DNA from: Paracoccus haematequi
GTDB taxonomy: Bacteria > Pseudomonadota > Alphaproteobacteria > Rhodobacterales > Rhodobacteraceae
Direction: 5' to 3'
Length of the DNA: 64,000 nucleotides
NCBI GenBank assembly: GCA_945881965.1
Contig: CAMCVS010000002.1
Coordinates: 1 to 64,000, forward strand
A model generated the notes under the pieces. It was not told where the DNA came from and searched no databases. It was given only the letters and a program-made list of their open reading frames with translations. Position 1 is the first letter of the stretch. Each line of letters starts with the position of its first letter. Both the position numbers and the translations under genes were made by a program. Of the stretch, positions 9,318-17,765 are shown in pieces.

Positions 9318-10397
9318 CTATGCCTCCGCTTTCGGGGTTGCGAGACGGCCATCGGGGGCGAACATATAGATATGGGCGGGGTCCAGCCAGATGCTGACCT
9401 GCCCGCCAATCGGCAGGTCCTGCACCCCGTGAACCAGCCCCGTCCAACGGTCCGCGCCGTGATGCAGGTGCAAAAACGTCTCGGACCCGGTGATCTCGCT
9501 GGCACCCAGGGTGCAGGCAAACGCGAGGCTGTCGCCGTTTTTCTGGTGCAGATGCAGGTGGTTGGCGCGGAACCCGGCCTGATAGCGCCCGTCGCGCAGC
9601 GCCGCAAACCGCCCCGTGGCGGGCAGGCTGACACCTTGTCCCAGTGTCAGGCGATCACGCTCTTTCACGCAAGCGACGAAATTCATCGGCGGGTCGCTGA
9701 ACACCCGCGCGGTGACGGCATCACCGGGATTGCGATAGACATCAGGCGTGGCCCCGAATTGGGTCACCCGGCCCTCCCACAGCGTCGCGGTATTGCCGCC
9801 CAACAGCAGCGCCTCTTCGGGCTCTGTCGTGGCATAGACAAAGATCGCGCCGGATTGCGCGAAAATGCGCGGGATTTCGGCGCGCAATTCCTCGCGCAGC
9901 TTGTAATCAAGGTTGGCCAGCGGTTCATCCAGCAACACCAGCCCCGCCTCTTTCACCAAGGCGCGCGCCAGCGCACAGCGCTGTTGCTGCCCGCCCGACA
10001 GTTCCAGTGGCTTGCGCATCAGCAGCGGGGTCAGTTTGAGCATCTCGGCGGTGGCGCGGACCGCGCGGTCGATCTCGGCGGTGGATTTGTGCATCAGGCG
10101 CAGCGGCGAGGCGATGTTGTCGTAAACGGTCATGCCGGGGTAATTGATGAACTGCTGATAGACCATCGCCACGCGGCGGTCCTGCACCCGCATCCCGGTC
10201 ACGTCCTGTCCGTTCCAGATCAGGCGTCCGGCGGTTGGTGCATCAAGCCCCGCCATCAGGCGCATCAGGCTGGTCTTGCCCGCCGATGTCGGGCCCAACA
10301 GCACGTTCATCGTGCCCTGTTCCAGCCGCAGGGTGGTGGGGTGCAAGATCACCTGCCCCTTGTCCATCCGTGAAACTGCCTGCAATTCCAACGCCAT
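9318..10397 (-). CDS. glpS: Glycerol ABC transporter ATPase lacking the H-loop histidine
   Basis: 359-residue MalK-like ATPase. Walker A is GPTSAGKTS, the Q-loop is VYQQFINYP, the signature is a good LSGGQQQR, and Walker B is LVLLDEPLANLD. The switch region reads ATTEPEEA where active ATPases have VTHDQxEA, so the H-loop His is Thr. A TOBE-like domain occupies the C-terminal third. Combined with the GlpT sequence, one composite nucleotide site (GlpT Walker motifs plus GlpS LSGGQ) looks fully competent and the other looks degenerate. The gene begins 8 bp after glpD. Confidence 0.92.
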   Translation of the reverse strand: MALELQAVSRMDKGQVILHPTTLRLEQGTMNVLLGPTSAGKTSLMRLMAGLDAPTAGRLIWNGQDVTGMRVQDRRVAMVYQQFINYPGMTVYDNIASPLRLMHKSTAEIDRAVRATAEMLKLTPLLMRKPLELSGGQQQRCALARALVKEAGLVLLDEPLANLDYKLREELRAEIPRIFAQSGAIFVYATTEPEEALLLGGNTATLWEGRVTQFGATPDVYRNPGDAVTARVFSDPPMNFVACVKERDRLTLGQGVSLPATGRFAALRDGRYQAGFRANHLHLHQKNGDSLAFACTLGASEITGSETFLHLHHGADRWTGLVHGVQDLPIGGQVSIWLDPAHIYMFAPDGRLATPKAEA

Positions 10398-10405
10398 GGC
10401 TGACC

Positions 10406-12010
10406 CTATTCGGCAGCGGGGGATATTGCCCCACCTGCGTCTGCTGTAGTCCGTGGTGCCGCCCCGGCCTGTTCCGGTGCCGTCATGAAGGCATCAAGCG
10501 CGGCGATCTGATCCGCCGTCATTCGCAGGCCCAGCTTGGTGCGCCGCCAGACGATATCCTCGGCGCGGGTGGCAAATTCATGCGTGATCAGCCAACGCAC
10601 CTCGGCCTCGGTCAGCGTGGCCCCGAAATCGCGCCCCAGATCGGCGGCGGTGCGGGCATAGCCCAACAGGGTGGCGGCATCGGTGCCATAGGCGCGGATC
10701 AGGCGGGTGGCCCAAGCGTCGGTCAGAAACGGATAACCGGCGCGCAGCGTTGCAATCAGGGCGGGCACCCCATCATGCGGGAAATTCCCGCCGGGCAGCG
10801 GCACGCGGGCGGTCCACATCGGGCGCGCCTGCGGAAAGAACGGCACCAGCCGCGCCAGCGCGGATTCCGCCAAGCGGCGATAGGTGGTGATCTTACCCCC
10901 GAACACGTTCAACAGCGGCGCGCCGTTTTCATCCAGCGACAGCACATAATCGCGGGTCGCCGCCGTCGCGGATTTGGCCCCGTCATTATACAGCGGGCGC
11001 ACCCCGGCATATCTCCAGACCACGTCAGTGGCGGTGACGGGCCGTTTGAAATACTGGCTGGCAAAGGCGCAAAGGTAATCGCGTTCCTCATCCGTGCAAT
11101 GCGCGGTTTTCGGATCGCCCGCGTGGTCCTTGTCGGTGGTGCCGATCAGGGTGAAATCCTGTTCATAGGGGATGGCAAAGATGATCCGCCCATCGGTGCC
11201 CTGAAAGAAATAGCAGCGGTCGTGGTCAAACAGTTTCCGCGTCACGATATGGCTGCCGCGCACCAGCCGCACGCCTTCGGTCGAATTGATCCGGGTGACA
11301 TTGCGGATGATATCCTCGACCCACGGACCGCCCGCATTCACCAGCGCGCGGGCGCGGTGTGTCGTCATGCCATCGGCCCCTTGGGTCGTGATGGTCCAAT
11401 GATCGGCGGTGCGGTCCGCGCTGATCACGCGGGTGCGGGTCATGATCCGCGCGCCGCGCTGTGCGGCGTCAGCGGCGTTCAGCGATACCAGCTTGGCATC
11501 TTCGATCCAGCAGTCGGAATATTCGAACGCGCGGGCAAATCGCGGTTGCAGCGCCACGCCCGCCGGGTCGCGCGTCAGGTCCAAGGTGCGGGTGCCCGGC
11601 AGGATCTTTCGCCCGCCCAGATTGTCATACAAAAACAGCCCCAGCCGGATCAGCCATGCCGGACGGCGTCCCTTCATCCACGGCATCAACCGCGCCATCA
11701 GGCGGCCCGTGGGCGTGTCGCCTTCGAACCGCATGTCGGGGTGATAGGGCAACACGAACCGCATCGGCCAAGAGATATGCGGCATGGCGACCAGCAGCGT
11801 CTCGCGTTCCTCCAGCGATTCCTGCACCAGCCGAAACTCGAAGTATTCCAGATAGCGCAGGCCGCCATGGAACAGCTTGGTTGAGGCCGACGAGGTCGCC
11901 TGCGCCAGATCGCCCTGTTCGGACAGCGCAACAGTCAGCCCCCGGCCCACAGCATCGCGGGCAATGCCGCAGCCGTTGATCCCGCCGCCGATGATGAACA
12001 GGTCGGTCAT
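10406..12010 (-). CDS. glpD: Glycerol-3-phosphate dehydrogenase (FAD, quinone-linked)
   Basis: 534-residue membrane-associated flavoenzyme that oxidises sn-glycerol-3-phosphate to dihydroxyacetone phosphate and passes electrons to quinone. The N-terminal FAD dinucleotide-binding motif is IIGGGINGCGIARDAVGRG, followed by LFHGGLRYLE, which is typical of GlpD. GGKITTYRRLAE near the C-terminal half and the all-helical C-terminal cap are also characteristic. The ATG at 12010 is preferred because it puts the FAD motif right at the N-terminus; a GTG 21 bp upstream is an alternative. It is the first gene of the operon and is transcribed divergently from glpR. Confidence 0.96.
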   Translation of the reverse strand: MTDLFIIGGGINGCGIARDAVGRGLTVALSEQGDLAQATSSASTKLFHGGLRYLEYFEFRLVQESLEERETLLVAMPHISWPMRFVLPYHPDMRFEGDTPTGRLMARLMPWMKGRRPAWLIRLGLFLYDNLGGRKILPGTRTLDLTRDPAGVALQPRFARAFEYSDCWIEDAKLVSLNAADAAQRGARIMTRTRVISADRTADHWTITTQGADGMTTHRARALVNAGGPWVEDIIRNVTRINSTEGVRLVRGSHIVTRKLFDHDRCYFFQGTDGRIIFAIPYEQDFTLIGTTDKDHAGDPKTAHCTDEERDYLCAFASQYFKRPVTATDVVWRYAGVRPLYNDGAKSATAATRDYVLSLDENGAPLLNVFGGKITTYRRLAESALARLVPFFPQARPMWTARVPLPGGNFPHDGVPALIATLRAGYPFLTDAWATRLIRAYGTDAATLLGYARTAADLGRDFGATLTEAEVRWLITHEFATRAEDIVWRRTKLGLRMTADQIAALDAFMTAPEQAGAAPRTTADAGGAISPAAE

Positions 12011-12104
12011 GCCCGACCCTGGTTCCTGCGTCACGTGTCGCCCCCCAAAGTCATATGAACCTGCCGCTTTTTCATGCAATGGTCAAAGGATTCTTTCGTT
12101 TATA

Positions 12105-12135
12105 CGCGAGATTTCAGAAACCGAATATTCTCGCG
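12105..12135. promoter_or_regulatory. Inverted repeat in the glpD-glpR intergenic region (candidate GlpR operator)
   Basis: Perfect 7-bp arms CGCGAGA (12105-12111) and TCTCGCG (12129-12135) separated by 17 bases, inside the 287-bp gap between divergent glpD and glpR. An A/T-rich stretch with TTTCGTTT lies just to the left (12094-12101). The position suits a repressor that controls both directions. Assignment to GlpR is inference; it does not match the enterobacterial GlpR site closely. Confidence 0.4.
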
Positions 12136-12297
12136 CTTGCAGCGAAGGAATCCCCCGCAATTTCAGGGTCACTGCGGACATCGGCGCACAGCCGCGCTGC
12201 AACGCGGCGCGCGTGTCGCAGGGGACGGCGGTTTTCCGGCTTGAACCAAGGCCGGACATCCTGAAAAGTAAGGGGCAACCGCAGGGGAACGACGATC

Positions 12298-13059
12298 TTG
12301 GCGCTGAGTTTCCGGCAAAGCGAAATCCTTGAACTGGCCCGCAGCGAGGGCCGCGTGATCGTCGAGGATCTGGCGCAGCGGTTTGACGTGACCCTGCAAA
12401 CCATCCGGCGTGACCTGACCGAACTGGCCGATGCCGGGCATCTGGACCGCGTGCATGGCGGGGCGACGCTGCGCACCGGGGTCACCAATCTGGGCTATGA
12501 ACAGCGCCGCCGGATGAACGCGGGCGCAAAGACCGCCATCGCGCGCGCCTGCGCGGCGGCGATCCCGAACAACTGTTCGCTGATCCTGAACCTTGGCACC
12601 ACGACCGAAGCCGTGGCGCGGGAATTGCTGGGGCACAGCAACATCACCGTGATCACCAACAACATGAATGTGGCCAATATCCTGACCGCCAATCCCGGCT
12701 GCGAGATCATGGTGGCGGGCGGCGCGCTGCGGCGGTCGGATGGCGGGTTGGTCGGGGAATTGACCACGCAGTTCTTCGAACAATTCAAGGTCGATTACGC
12801 CGTCATCGGCACCTCGGCGCTGGACCGCGACGGTGATATCCTTGATTTTGACCTGGCCGAAGTGCGGGTGTCCAAGACCATCATCCGGCAGGCGCGCTGC
12901 AGGTTTCTGGTCTGCGATCATTCGAAACTGACGCAATCGGCCCCGGCGCGGCTGGCGTCCCTGTCGGAAATCGACGCGCTGTTCACCGACGCGCCGCTGC
13001 CCGATGACCTGACGCGCAAATGCGCCGAATGGGGCACGAAGGTAGAGGTTGCGGAATGA
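12298..13059 (+). CDS. glpR: DeoR-family transcriptional repressor of glycerol genes
   Basis: 253-residue DeoR-family regulator. The N-terminal helix-turn-helix covers roughly residues 5-60 (RQSEILELA, then VEDLAQRFDVTLQTIRRDL and LDRVHGGA). The C-terminal DeoRC sugar-phosphate-sensing domain has the usual LNLGTTTEAVA, ITNNMNVA and VGELTTQFFEQFKVDYAVIG stretches. The effector is probably glycerol-3-phosphate. The start is a TTG at 12298 with an AGGGGA ribosome site; no ATG gives a full HTH. Divergence from glpD supports local control of the glp operon. Confidence 0.9.
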   Translation: MALSFRQSEILELARSEGRVIVEDLAQRFDVTLQTIRRDLTELADAGHLDRVHGGATLRTGVTNLGYEQRRRMNAGAKTAIARACAAAIPNNCSLILNLGTTTEAVARELLGHSNITVITNNMNVANILTANPGCEIMVAGGALRRSDGGLVGELTTQFFEQFKVDYAVIGTSALDRDGDILDFDLAEVRVSKTIIRQARCRFLVCDHSKLTQSAPARLASLSEIDALFTDAPLPDDLTRKCAEWGTKVEVAE

Positions 13060-13124
13060 TCTGCCGCGATGTGTCCGCCTCGTGATCCGTCACCGGCTTG
13101 ATGGCAGCGCCGACACAGCTTTGG

Positions 13125-14240
13125 TCAGTGCGTTATCAGGGCAGGGGATGTGGCAGCATCCGCGCTGACATTCTCTTGTGCCACCGACACGGCCTTGAGG
13201 ATGGCAAAGACCGGCTTGCCGGGGGCAAGCGCAAGAGCCTCGGCAGAGCGGCGGGTGATGCGGGCAAGGATCACCTCGCCGCCAGCGTCCAGCCGCACCA
13301 GCGCACCGGGTCCGTCGCCCAGCCGGATATCGCGCACGCGGGCAGGCAGAATATTCAGCGCCGAGATGCCTTCGGGCCGGACGGTGGCCAGCATCACGTC
13401 CTGCGCCAGAACCCGGATGCGCAGGCGGGCCCCCAGCGGTGCGGCGACGCGGGGCAGCCACAGCGGGCCCATGGCGCTGTCCAGCCGGGTCAGCCCGTCA
13501 TCGTCCTGTGCCCCGACCCGTGCCGTCAGGATCGCGCCCGCCTCGCGCAGGCCAAGGCCGGGTGCTGTGGCGGGGTCGGACAGGATGTCGGCGGTGGGGC
13601 CGGTGGCAGTGACGCGGCCTGCCTCCATCAGCACGACGGTATTGGCCAGCCGCGCGACCTCTGCCATTGCGTGGCTGACATAAAGGATGGGCAGGTGCAG
13701 TTCATCACGCAACCGTTCCAGATAGGGCAGGATTTCGGCCTTGCGCGCCTCGTCCAGCGCGGCAAGCGGTTCGTCCAGCGCCAGAAGCCTTGGGTTGGAC
13801 AGGATCGCGCGCCCGATGGCGACGCGTTGTTTCTCGCCCCCCGACAGCGCGCCGGGGCGGCGGTCCAGCACGGGGCCGATGCCCAAGAGGTCAACGATCC
13901 GGTCAAGGCTGACCCCCGGTTCTTTCGGCGCGAACCAGCGGCCATAGAGCAGGTTTTGCCGCACGGTCAGATGCGGAAACAGCCGCGCGTCCTGAAACAC
14001 ATAGCCGATGCGGCGGCGATGGGGCGGCAGGTTCACGCCCCGCGCCGTGTCCAGCAGGGTCACGCTATCCGCCGTCACCTGACCCTGATCGGGACACAGC
14101 AATCCCGCGACGGCGTTGATCACGGTGGTCTTTCCCGACCCCGAACGGCCAAACAGCGCGGTCACCCCGGCCGGAGCGGCAAACGCCACATCCAGCGTGA
14201 AACCGGCAAAGCGGTGTCGCAGGGCGATGTGCAGCGTCAT
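13125..14240 (-). CDS. modC: Molybdate ABC transporter ATPase
   Basis: 371-residue ATPase. Walker A is GRSGSGKTT, the Q-loop is YVFQDARLFPH, the signature is LSGGEKQRV, Walker B is LLALDEPLAALD and the switch is YVSHAMAEV. The C-terminal ~130 residues form a molybdate-binding TOBE/Mop domain (for example SALNILPARV and EVILARITRRS), which identifies the family. The ATG at 14240 overlaps the modB stop codon by 4 bp (ATGA). The C-terminus runs about 15 residues past the Mop domain. It energises uptake of molybdate for molybdoenzymes. Confidence 0.95.
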   Translation of the reverse strand: MTLHIALRHRFAGFTLDVAFAAPAGVTALFGRSGSGKTTVINAVAGLLCPDQGQVTADSVTLLDTARGVNLPPHRRRIGYVFQDARLFPHLTVRQNLLYGRWFAPKEPGVSLDRIVDLLGIGPVLDRRPGALSGGEKQRVAIGRAILSNPRLLALDEPLAALDEARKAEILPYLERLRDELHLPILYVSHAMAEVARLANTVVLMEAGRVTATGPTADILSDPATAPGLGLREAGAILTARVGAQDDDGLTRLDSAMGPLWLPRVAAPLGARLRIRVLAQDVMLATVRPEGISALNILPARVRDIRLGDGPGALVRLDAGGEVILARITRRSAEALALAPGKPVFAILKAVSVAQENVSADAATSPALITH

Positions 14241-14935
14241 TGCCCGGAAATCCGCCGCGCCACCCCGCGCGCGACCCATTCCGACAGCAGCAACGCCCCC
14301 ATCGCGATGGTGATGGCGATCCATACCAGCCGCGCGGCATCGGCTTCGCCGCCCGGCACCTGCAAAAAGGCGTAGATCGCCGAGGGCAGGGTCTGGGTCT
14401 GGCCCGGAATGTTGGACACAAAGGTGATGGTCGCGCCAAATTCGCCCATCGCCTTGGCAAAAGCAAGGATCGCCCCCGCGATAATGCCGGGCAGGATCAG
14501 GGGCAGGGTCACGGTGGCAAAGACCCATGGCCGTGACGCCCCAAGTGTGCCTGCCGCCTGTTCCAGTTTCGGGTCCACCGCCTCGATCGCCAGCCGCATG
14601 GCGCGCACCATCAGCGGAAAAGCCATCACCGCAGCGGCCAAGGCCGCCCCCGTCCAGCGAAACGCAAGCACGATGCCGAACCACTGGTCCAGATACTGGC
14701 CCACGCTGCCGCGCCGCCCGAAGGTGAGCAACAGCAGGTATCCCGTGACCACCGGCGGCAGGATCAGCGGCAGATGCACCAGACCGTTCAACACCTGCTT
14801 GCCCCAGAAATTCCACCGCGCCAGCGCATAGGCCACCACCAGCCCCAATGGCAGGCTGAACAGCGTCGCCCAGAAGGATACACGCAGCGACAGGGCCACA
14901 GCGCGCCATTCGTCCGGTGTCAGCCAATCGGTCAT
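14237..14935 (-). CDS. modB: Molybdate ABC transporter permease
   Basis: 232-residue inner-membrane permease with about five to six membrane segments. The family docking motif is visible as EQAAGTLGASRPWVFATVTLPLI, and the PLVLPP-like segment (LVHLPLILPPVVTGYLLL) is typical of ModB. It forms the channel with ModC and receives molybdate from ModA. The ATG at 14935 lies 38 bp after modA, and the stop overlaps modC. Confidence 0.95.
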   Translation of the reverse strand: MTDWLTPDEWRAVALSLRVSFWATLFSLPLGLVVAYALARWNFWGKQVLNGLVHLPLILPPVVTGYLLLLTFGRRGSVGQYLDQWFGIVLAFRWTGAALAAAVMAFPLMVRAMRLAIEAVDPKLEQAAGTLGASRPWVFATVTLPLILPGIIAGAILAFAKAMGEFGATITFVSNIPGQTQTLPSAIYAFLQVPGGEADAARLVWIAITIAMGALLLSEWVARGVARRISGQ

Positions 14936-14973
14936 TCCGCCTCGCTCTGGTTGGCCGCCGCCGTCAGTTGCCG

Positions 14974-15732
14974 TCAGTTCAGGACGGCAAAACCTTGCGC
15001 CACGAACCTCGCATCCGCCGCGTCCCCCGACAAGGCCCGGAAAAACGCCATGTCTGCGGCATCTGATGCCCCCGTCAGCAGGGCGGCGGGATAGACGATG
15101 GGGGGGTGGCTTTCCGGCGGGAATGTGCCCACGACGGTCACGTTGTCACCCGCCACCGCGTCGGTGGCATAGACGATGCCGTAAGGTGCCTCGCCCGAGG
15201 ATACCAGCGTCAGCGCCGCGCGCACGTTTTCCGACTGTGCCACGGCGGCTTCGACATCGGACCAAAGCCCAAGGTGTTCCAGCGCGGCCTTGCCATATTG
15301 GCCCGCGGGCACCGCGCCGACCATCGCCATCGACAGCTTGCCATCCCCCAGCAGCCCGCCAAGGTCAATGCCTGCCGCGATCCGCACCGGGGCGGCATCC
15401 TTGCCATGCGCGATCAGCACCAGCGTGTTGCCCAGCAGGTCGGTCCGGGTGCCAGCCACGACCAGCCCGGCCTTTTCGACCTCGTTCATCCAGTTGACGG
15501 CGGCAGACAGAAAGATGTCGGCGGGCGCACCTTGGATGATCTGCTGCGCCAGCGCGTTCGACCCGGCATAGCTGATGGTCACGCTGTGACCCGTTGTCGC
15601 CTCGAAATCGGCAGCCACGAGATCAAGCGCGCCCTTCAGCGAGGCGGCGGCGAAAACCACCACGTCCTCGGCGCGGGTCGGCGCGGGCAATGACATGGCG
15701 AGGGCGGACAGAGCCGCGATCCAGCGTGGCAT
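14974..15732 (-). CDS. modA: Molybdate-binding periplasmic protein
   Basis: 252-residue binding protein with a signal peptide (cleavage likely after TRA, about residue 21). Oxyanion-binding segments typical of ModA are present: VFAAASLKGALD just after cleavage, SYAGSNALAQQI, GAPADIFLSA, and the YGIVYATDAVA stretch. It captures molybdate or tungstate in the periplasm for ModBC. The ATG at 15732 has an AAGGGA ribosome site 7 bp upstream. A perfect palindrome lies 14 bp upstream of the start. Confidence 0.95.
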   Translation of the reverse strand: MPRWIAALSALAMSLPAPTRAEDVVVFAAASLKGALDLVAADFEATTGHSVTISYAGSNALAQQIIQGAPADIFLSAAVNWMNEVEKAGLVVAGTRTDLLGNTLVLIAHGKDAAPVRIAAGIDLGGLLGDGKLSMAMVGAVPAGQYGKAALEHLGLWSDVEAAVAQSENVRAALTLVSSGEAPYGIVYATDAVAGDNVTVVGTFPPESHPPIVYPAALLTGASDAADMAFFRALSGDAADARFVAQGFAVLN

Positions 15733-15745
15733 GGTTTATCCCTTC

Positions 15746-15767
15746 GATATGTTTCGACAAACATATC
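15746..15767. promoter_or_regulatory. Palindrome upstream of modA, candidate ModE site
   Basis: Two perfect 9-bp arms (GATATGTTT and AAACATATC) around a 4-base spacer, lying 14-35 bp upstream of the modA ATG in the 62-bp gap after modE. ModE sites in other proteobacteria are A/T-rich inverted repeats built on TAT-type half-sites at mod promoters, so the form and position fit. The spacing differs from the E. coli consensus. Binding here would block modABC when molybdate is plentiful. Confidence 0.6.
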
Positions 15768-15794
15768 AGGCGGAAGAGCCGACAAGGTCAAGCG

Positions 15795-16160
15795 CTATTT
15801 TCCTGCGGGAACATCGGCCGCGCGCGCCGGACGCAGCAACGTTTCAAGCGCCGCGATGCCGGGCGCGGCTGCAACCTGCGCGGATGCGACGATGTCATGG
15901 TATAAAAGAAGAACGCGCGCGCCGTTGTCCGTCAACTGCGCCCCCCCGCCGCCCGGACCGCCGCGCGCGCTGACGACAAGCGGGTCCAGAAAAGCCGCGT
16001 TCATCTCTTCGACCAGCATCCAGGCCCGCTTATAGCTCATCTCCATCTGCCGCCCCGCCGCCGCGATGGACCCGGTGTCGCGGATGCGTTCCAGAAGCTC
16101 GGCCTTGCCCGGTCCGATCATGGCAGCGTCGAACAGTATCCGCAGGCGCAAAGTGGTCAT
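15795..16160 (-). CDS. modE: ModE-type regulator, DNA-binding domain only
   Basis: 121-residue protein that matches the N-terminal winged-helix half of ModE: LRLRILFDAAMIGPGKAELLERI, then GSIAAAGRQMEMSYKRAWMLVEEMN, then GGPGGGGAQLTDNGARVL. Full ModE has about 260 residues with two C-terminal molybdate-binding Mop domains; these are absent here and there is no room for them. The ATG at 16160 is preferred over the preceding TTG. It lies upstream of modABC on the same strand. Short ModE proteins like this occur in other alphaproteobacteria. How molybdate is sensed is not evident from the sequence. Confidence 0.85.
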   Translation of the reverse strand: MTTLRLRILFDAAMIGPGKAELLERIRDTGSIAAAGRQMEMSYKRAWMLVEEMNAAFLDPLVVSARGGPGGGGAQLTDNGARVLLLYHDIVASAQVAAAPGIAALETLLRPARAADVPAGK

Positions 16161-16326
16161 CAAAAGGGCCTTTCACTGCATCACAAGATAGTTCCGCAGC
16201 ATCCTATCCCATGCAAGCCGCCTTTTGCGAAGGGATGAGCCGAACCTCGTCATGTCGAATGAACAGGATTTCAATGGCTTTTCAGGAATTTGTGGCGCTG
16301 AACCGAAAACAGTCCAGCTAACAGGT

Positions 16327-16384
16327 CGGAAAAATTCCGGCCGCAGCCGGACCCTGAGAGCGCTTTCACGGGAGCAAGTGGCGG
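16327..16384 (-). repeat. Diverged copy of the tRNA-Ser(GCU) 3' end and terminator (candidate att remnant)
   Basis: Aligned by eye with 57819-57875, 48 of 57 aligned bases match with one single-base gap. Shared blocks are the hairpin with its T run, the 7-base block CGCTTTC, and the 11-base block GCAAGTGGCGG, which in the other copy is the end of the tRNA including CCA. Both copies have the same orientation, 41.5 kb apart. The tRNA body itself is absent here. It could be the displaced original 3' flank left after an integration. Confidence 0.6.
16330..16351 (-). terminator. Intrinsic terminator at the end of the giant-protein gene cluster
   Basis: Read on the minus strand: a 6-bp stem TCCGGC/GCCGGA with loop TGCG, then ATTTTT. 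It lies about 150 bp after the last gene of the cluster (16500) and before the modE promoter. It has the same hairpin as the terminator after tRNA-Ser. Confidence 0.7.
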
Positions 16385-16499
16385 GGGAAGCGCGACTGCG
16401 CGCGAACGTTATCTGGGCATCATCCGCATTAGAACCCAAAACCACAAACGATGCCCCCGCCACCAAGATGACCGCCATCGCCGTCTTTCGCCCGCAACA

Positions 16500-17654
16500 T
16501 CAGAATTTGTGGCGCAGCTGAAACTGGATTTCCTCGGTGCGGTCGGTGGTCTGCGGGTTCAGCGCCTTGGACAGGCTGACCTCGATGGCTGCCTCGCCGA
16601 TTTCGTAGACCAGCGTGACGCCGACGGACTGGCGCGCATGGGCGGCGGTATCCAGCCCCGCGGCAGTATCCAGCCCCCACAGCGCGCCGACGTCAAAATG
16701 CACGCCGGGGATCAACTTGGCGTCCTGTCCGAACAATTCCGGCGCGCGCAGGTCCAGCCGCAGCGCGGCGAATTGCGTGCCTCCGACCGGGGCCTGCGCC
16801 ACAGGATCATAGGGACCAAAGCCGCCAAAGCCGAACCCACGCAGCGTGGTGCCGCCCAGAAAGAACCGGTCTCCGATGGATGTCGTGGTGCCCTGCGCCG
16901 TGACCGCTCCGGCGCGCAGATCGGCGCTCCAGACCAGTTTGCCCCCCGCCACCGCCCCGGTCAGCGCGCCGCCCGCCCGAAACCGGGCGATGCTGCCACC
17001 CTTGGTCAGCGCGGCAAGTTCGGTGCCCAGATCGACGCTCCATGACCCGGTCGCAGTTTCGCCCGCCATCGCATGTTCCAGCCCGAACAACACCTTGCGC
17101 CGGTCGCCCAGATCGCCTGCGGCCACGGCTGGAAAGCGCGGACCGGGGTCTGTCAGGTTGTCAAAGCCAAGCCCGGTGTAAAGCGTGGTGCGCGCCAGCG
17201 GGCGGGTGATCACCACGCCCGCCACCACCGAAGCCGCCGCATAGCGGAAATCATGCGCCGCTGTCGGTCGCCCTGTCACCCCATTGATGCCAACGAACAG
17301 ATCGCCCCAAGCGGGCAGTCCATCCTTGATCCGGTAGGTGGCATTGGCCAGCGCGCGCCGCTCGCTGAGTTTCAGGCCAAAGGACAGTTGACGGTCATCG
17401 CGGCCGCCGGGGGCCAGCACACCATCCAGCGCGACAGACGCGCCTTCATCCTGGGCATAGCCGATGGTCGCGCCGATCAGACCGGTCTGGCCCGTTGCAG
17501 CATCCTCTGGCGGGGATGGCAGGGTTTCGGTCAGCGCCGTCTGCGGCGGCTCCAGCACACCCAGCGCGGTCAGCGTTTCGCGTGCAACGACGCGGTGCGA
17601 AAAGCCCGCAATGATGGCAACTGCCCCAAGGGACAATCCAAAATATCTGTTCAC
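16500..17654 (-). CDS. Omp85/BamA-type outer-membrane barrel without POTRA domains
   Basis: 384-residue protein with an N-terminal signal-like segment (YFGLSLGAVAIIAGF, residues 3-17) and then alternating beta-strand sequence to the end. GDRFFLGGTTLRGFGFGGFGP contains the (L/I)RGF motif of loop 6 in Omp85 and two-partner-secretion barrels, and the C-terminus ends in Phe after QFQLRH, an outer-membrane insertion signal. Family members usually carry one to five POTRA domains before the barrel; only about 40 residues of Pro-rich linker are present here. The start is the GTG at 17654, which has GAGG 6 bp upstream; an in-frame TTG at 17666 is weaker. It is last in the giant-protein cluster, 99 bp after the adaptor gene, so a role in surface display is inferred. 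Confidence 0.75.
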   Translation of the reverse strand: MNRYFGLSLGAVAIIAGFSHRVVARETLTALGVLEPPQTALTETLPSPPEDAATGQTGLIGATIGYAQDEGASVALDGVLAPGGRDDRQLSFGLKLSERRALANATYRIKDGLPAWGDLFVGINGVTGRPTAAHDFRYAAASVVAGVVITRPLARTTLYTGLGFDNLTDPGPRFPAVAAGDLGDRRKVLFGLEHAMAGETATGSWSVDLGTELAALTKGGSIARFRAGGALTGAVAGGKLVWSADLRAGAVTAQGTTTSIGDRFFLGGTTLRGFGFGGFGPYDPVAQAPVGGTQFAALRLDLRAPELFGQDAKLIPGVHFDVGALWGLDTAAGLDTAAHARQSVGVTLVYEIGEAAIEVSLSKALNPQTTDRTEEIQFQLRHKF

Positions 17655-17765
17655 TGCGGACCTCAATCCAACAGGCGTCTGCGCGCCATTGCAGATACAC
17701 TACAAAATGTGGCGGTCAAAATCAATCCACCAACAGCTAGACTGCACCGCAATTTGCCAGATCGC

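Larger units (their letters stand above)
16161..16499. other. Intergenic region between modE and the Omp85-like gene
   Basis: 339 bp with no gene I can support. Short open frames on both strands show no family resemblance, ribosome site or codon pattern. It holds an intrinsic terminator (16330-16351) about 150 bp after the Omp85-like gene, lying inside a 58-bp copy of the tRNA-Ser 3' flank (16327-16384). The left end must contain the modE promoter. Confidence 0.7.

Noticed and set aside
16173-16521. Small open frames in the modE-Omp85 gap
   Set aside because: They cross the terminator and tRNA-flank repeat and show no family resemblance.
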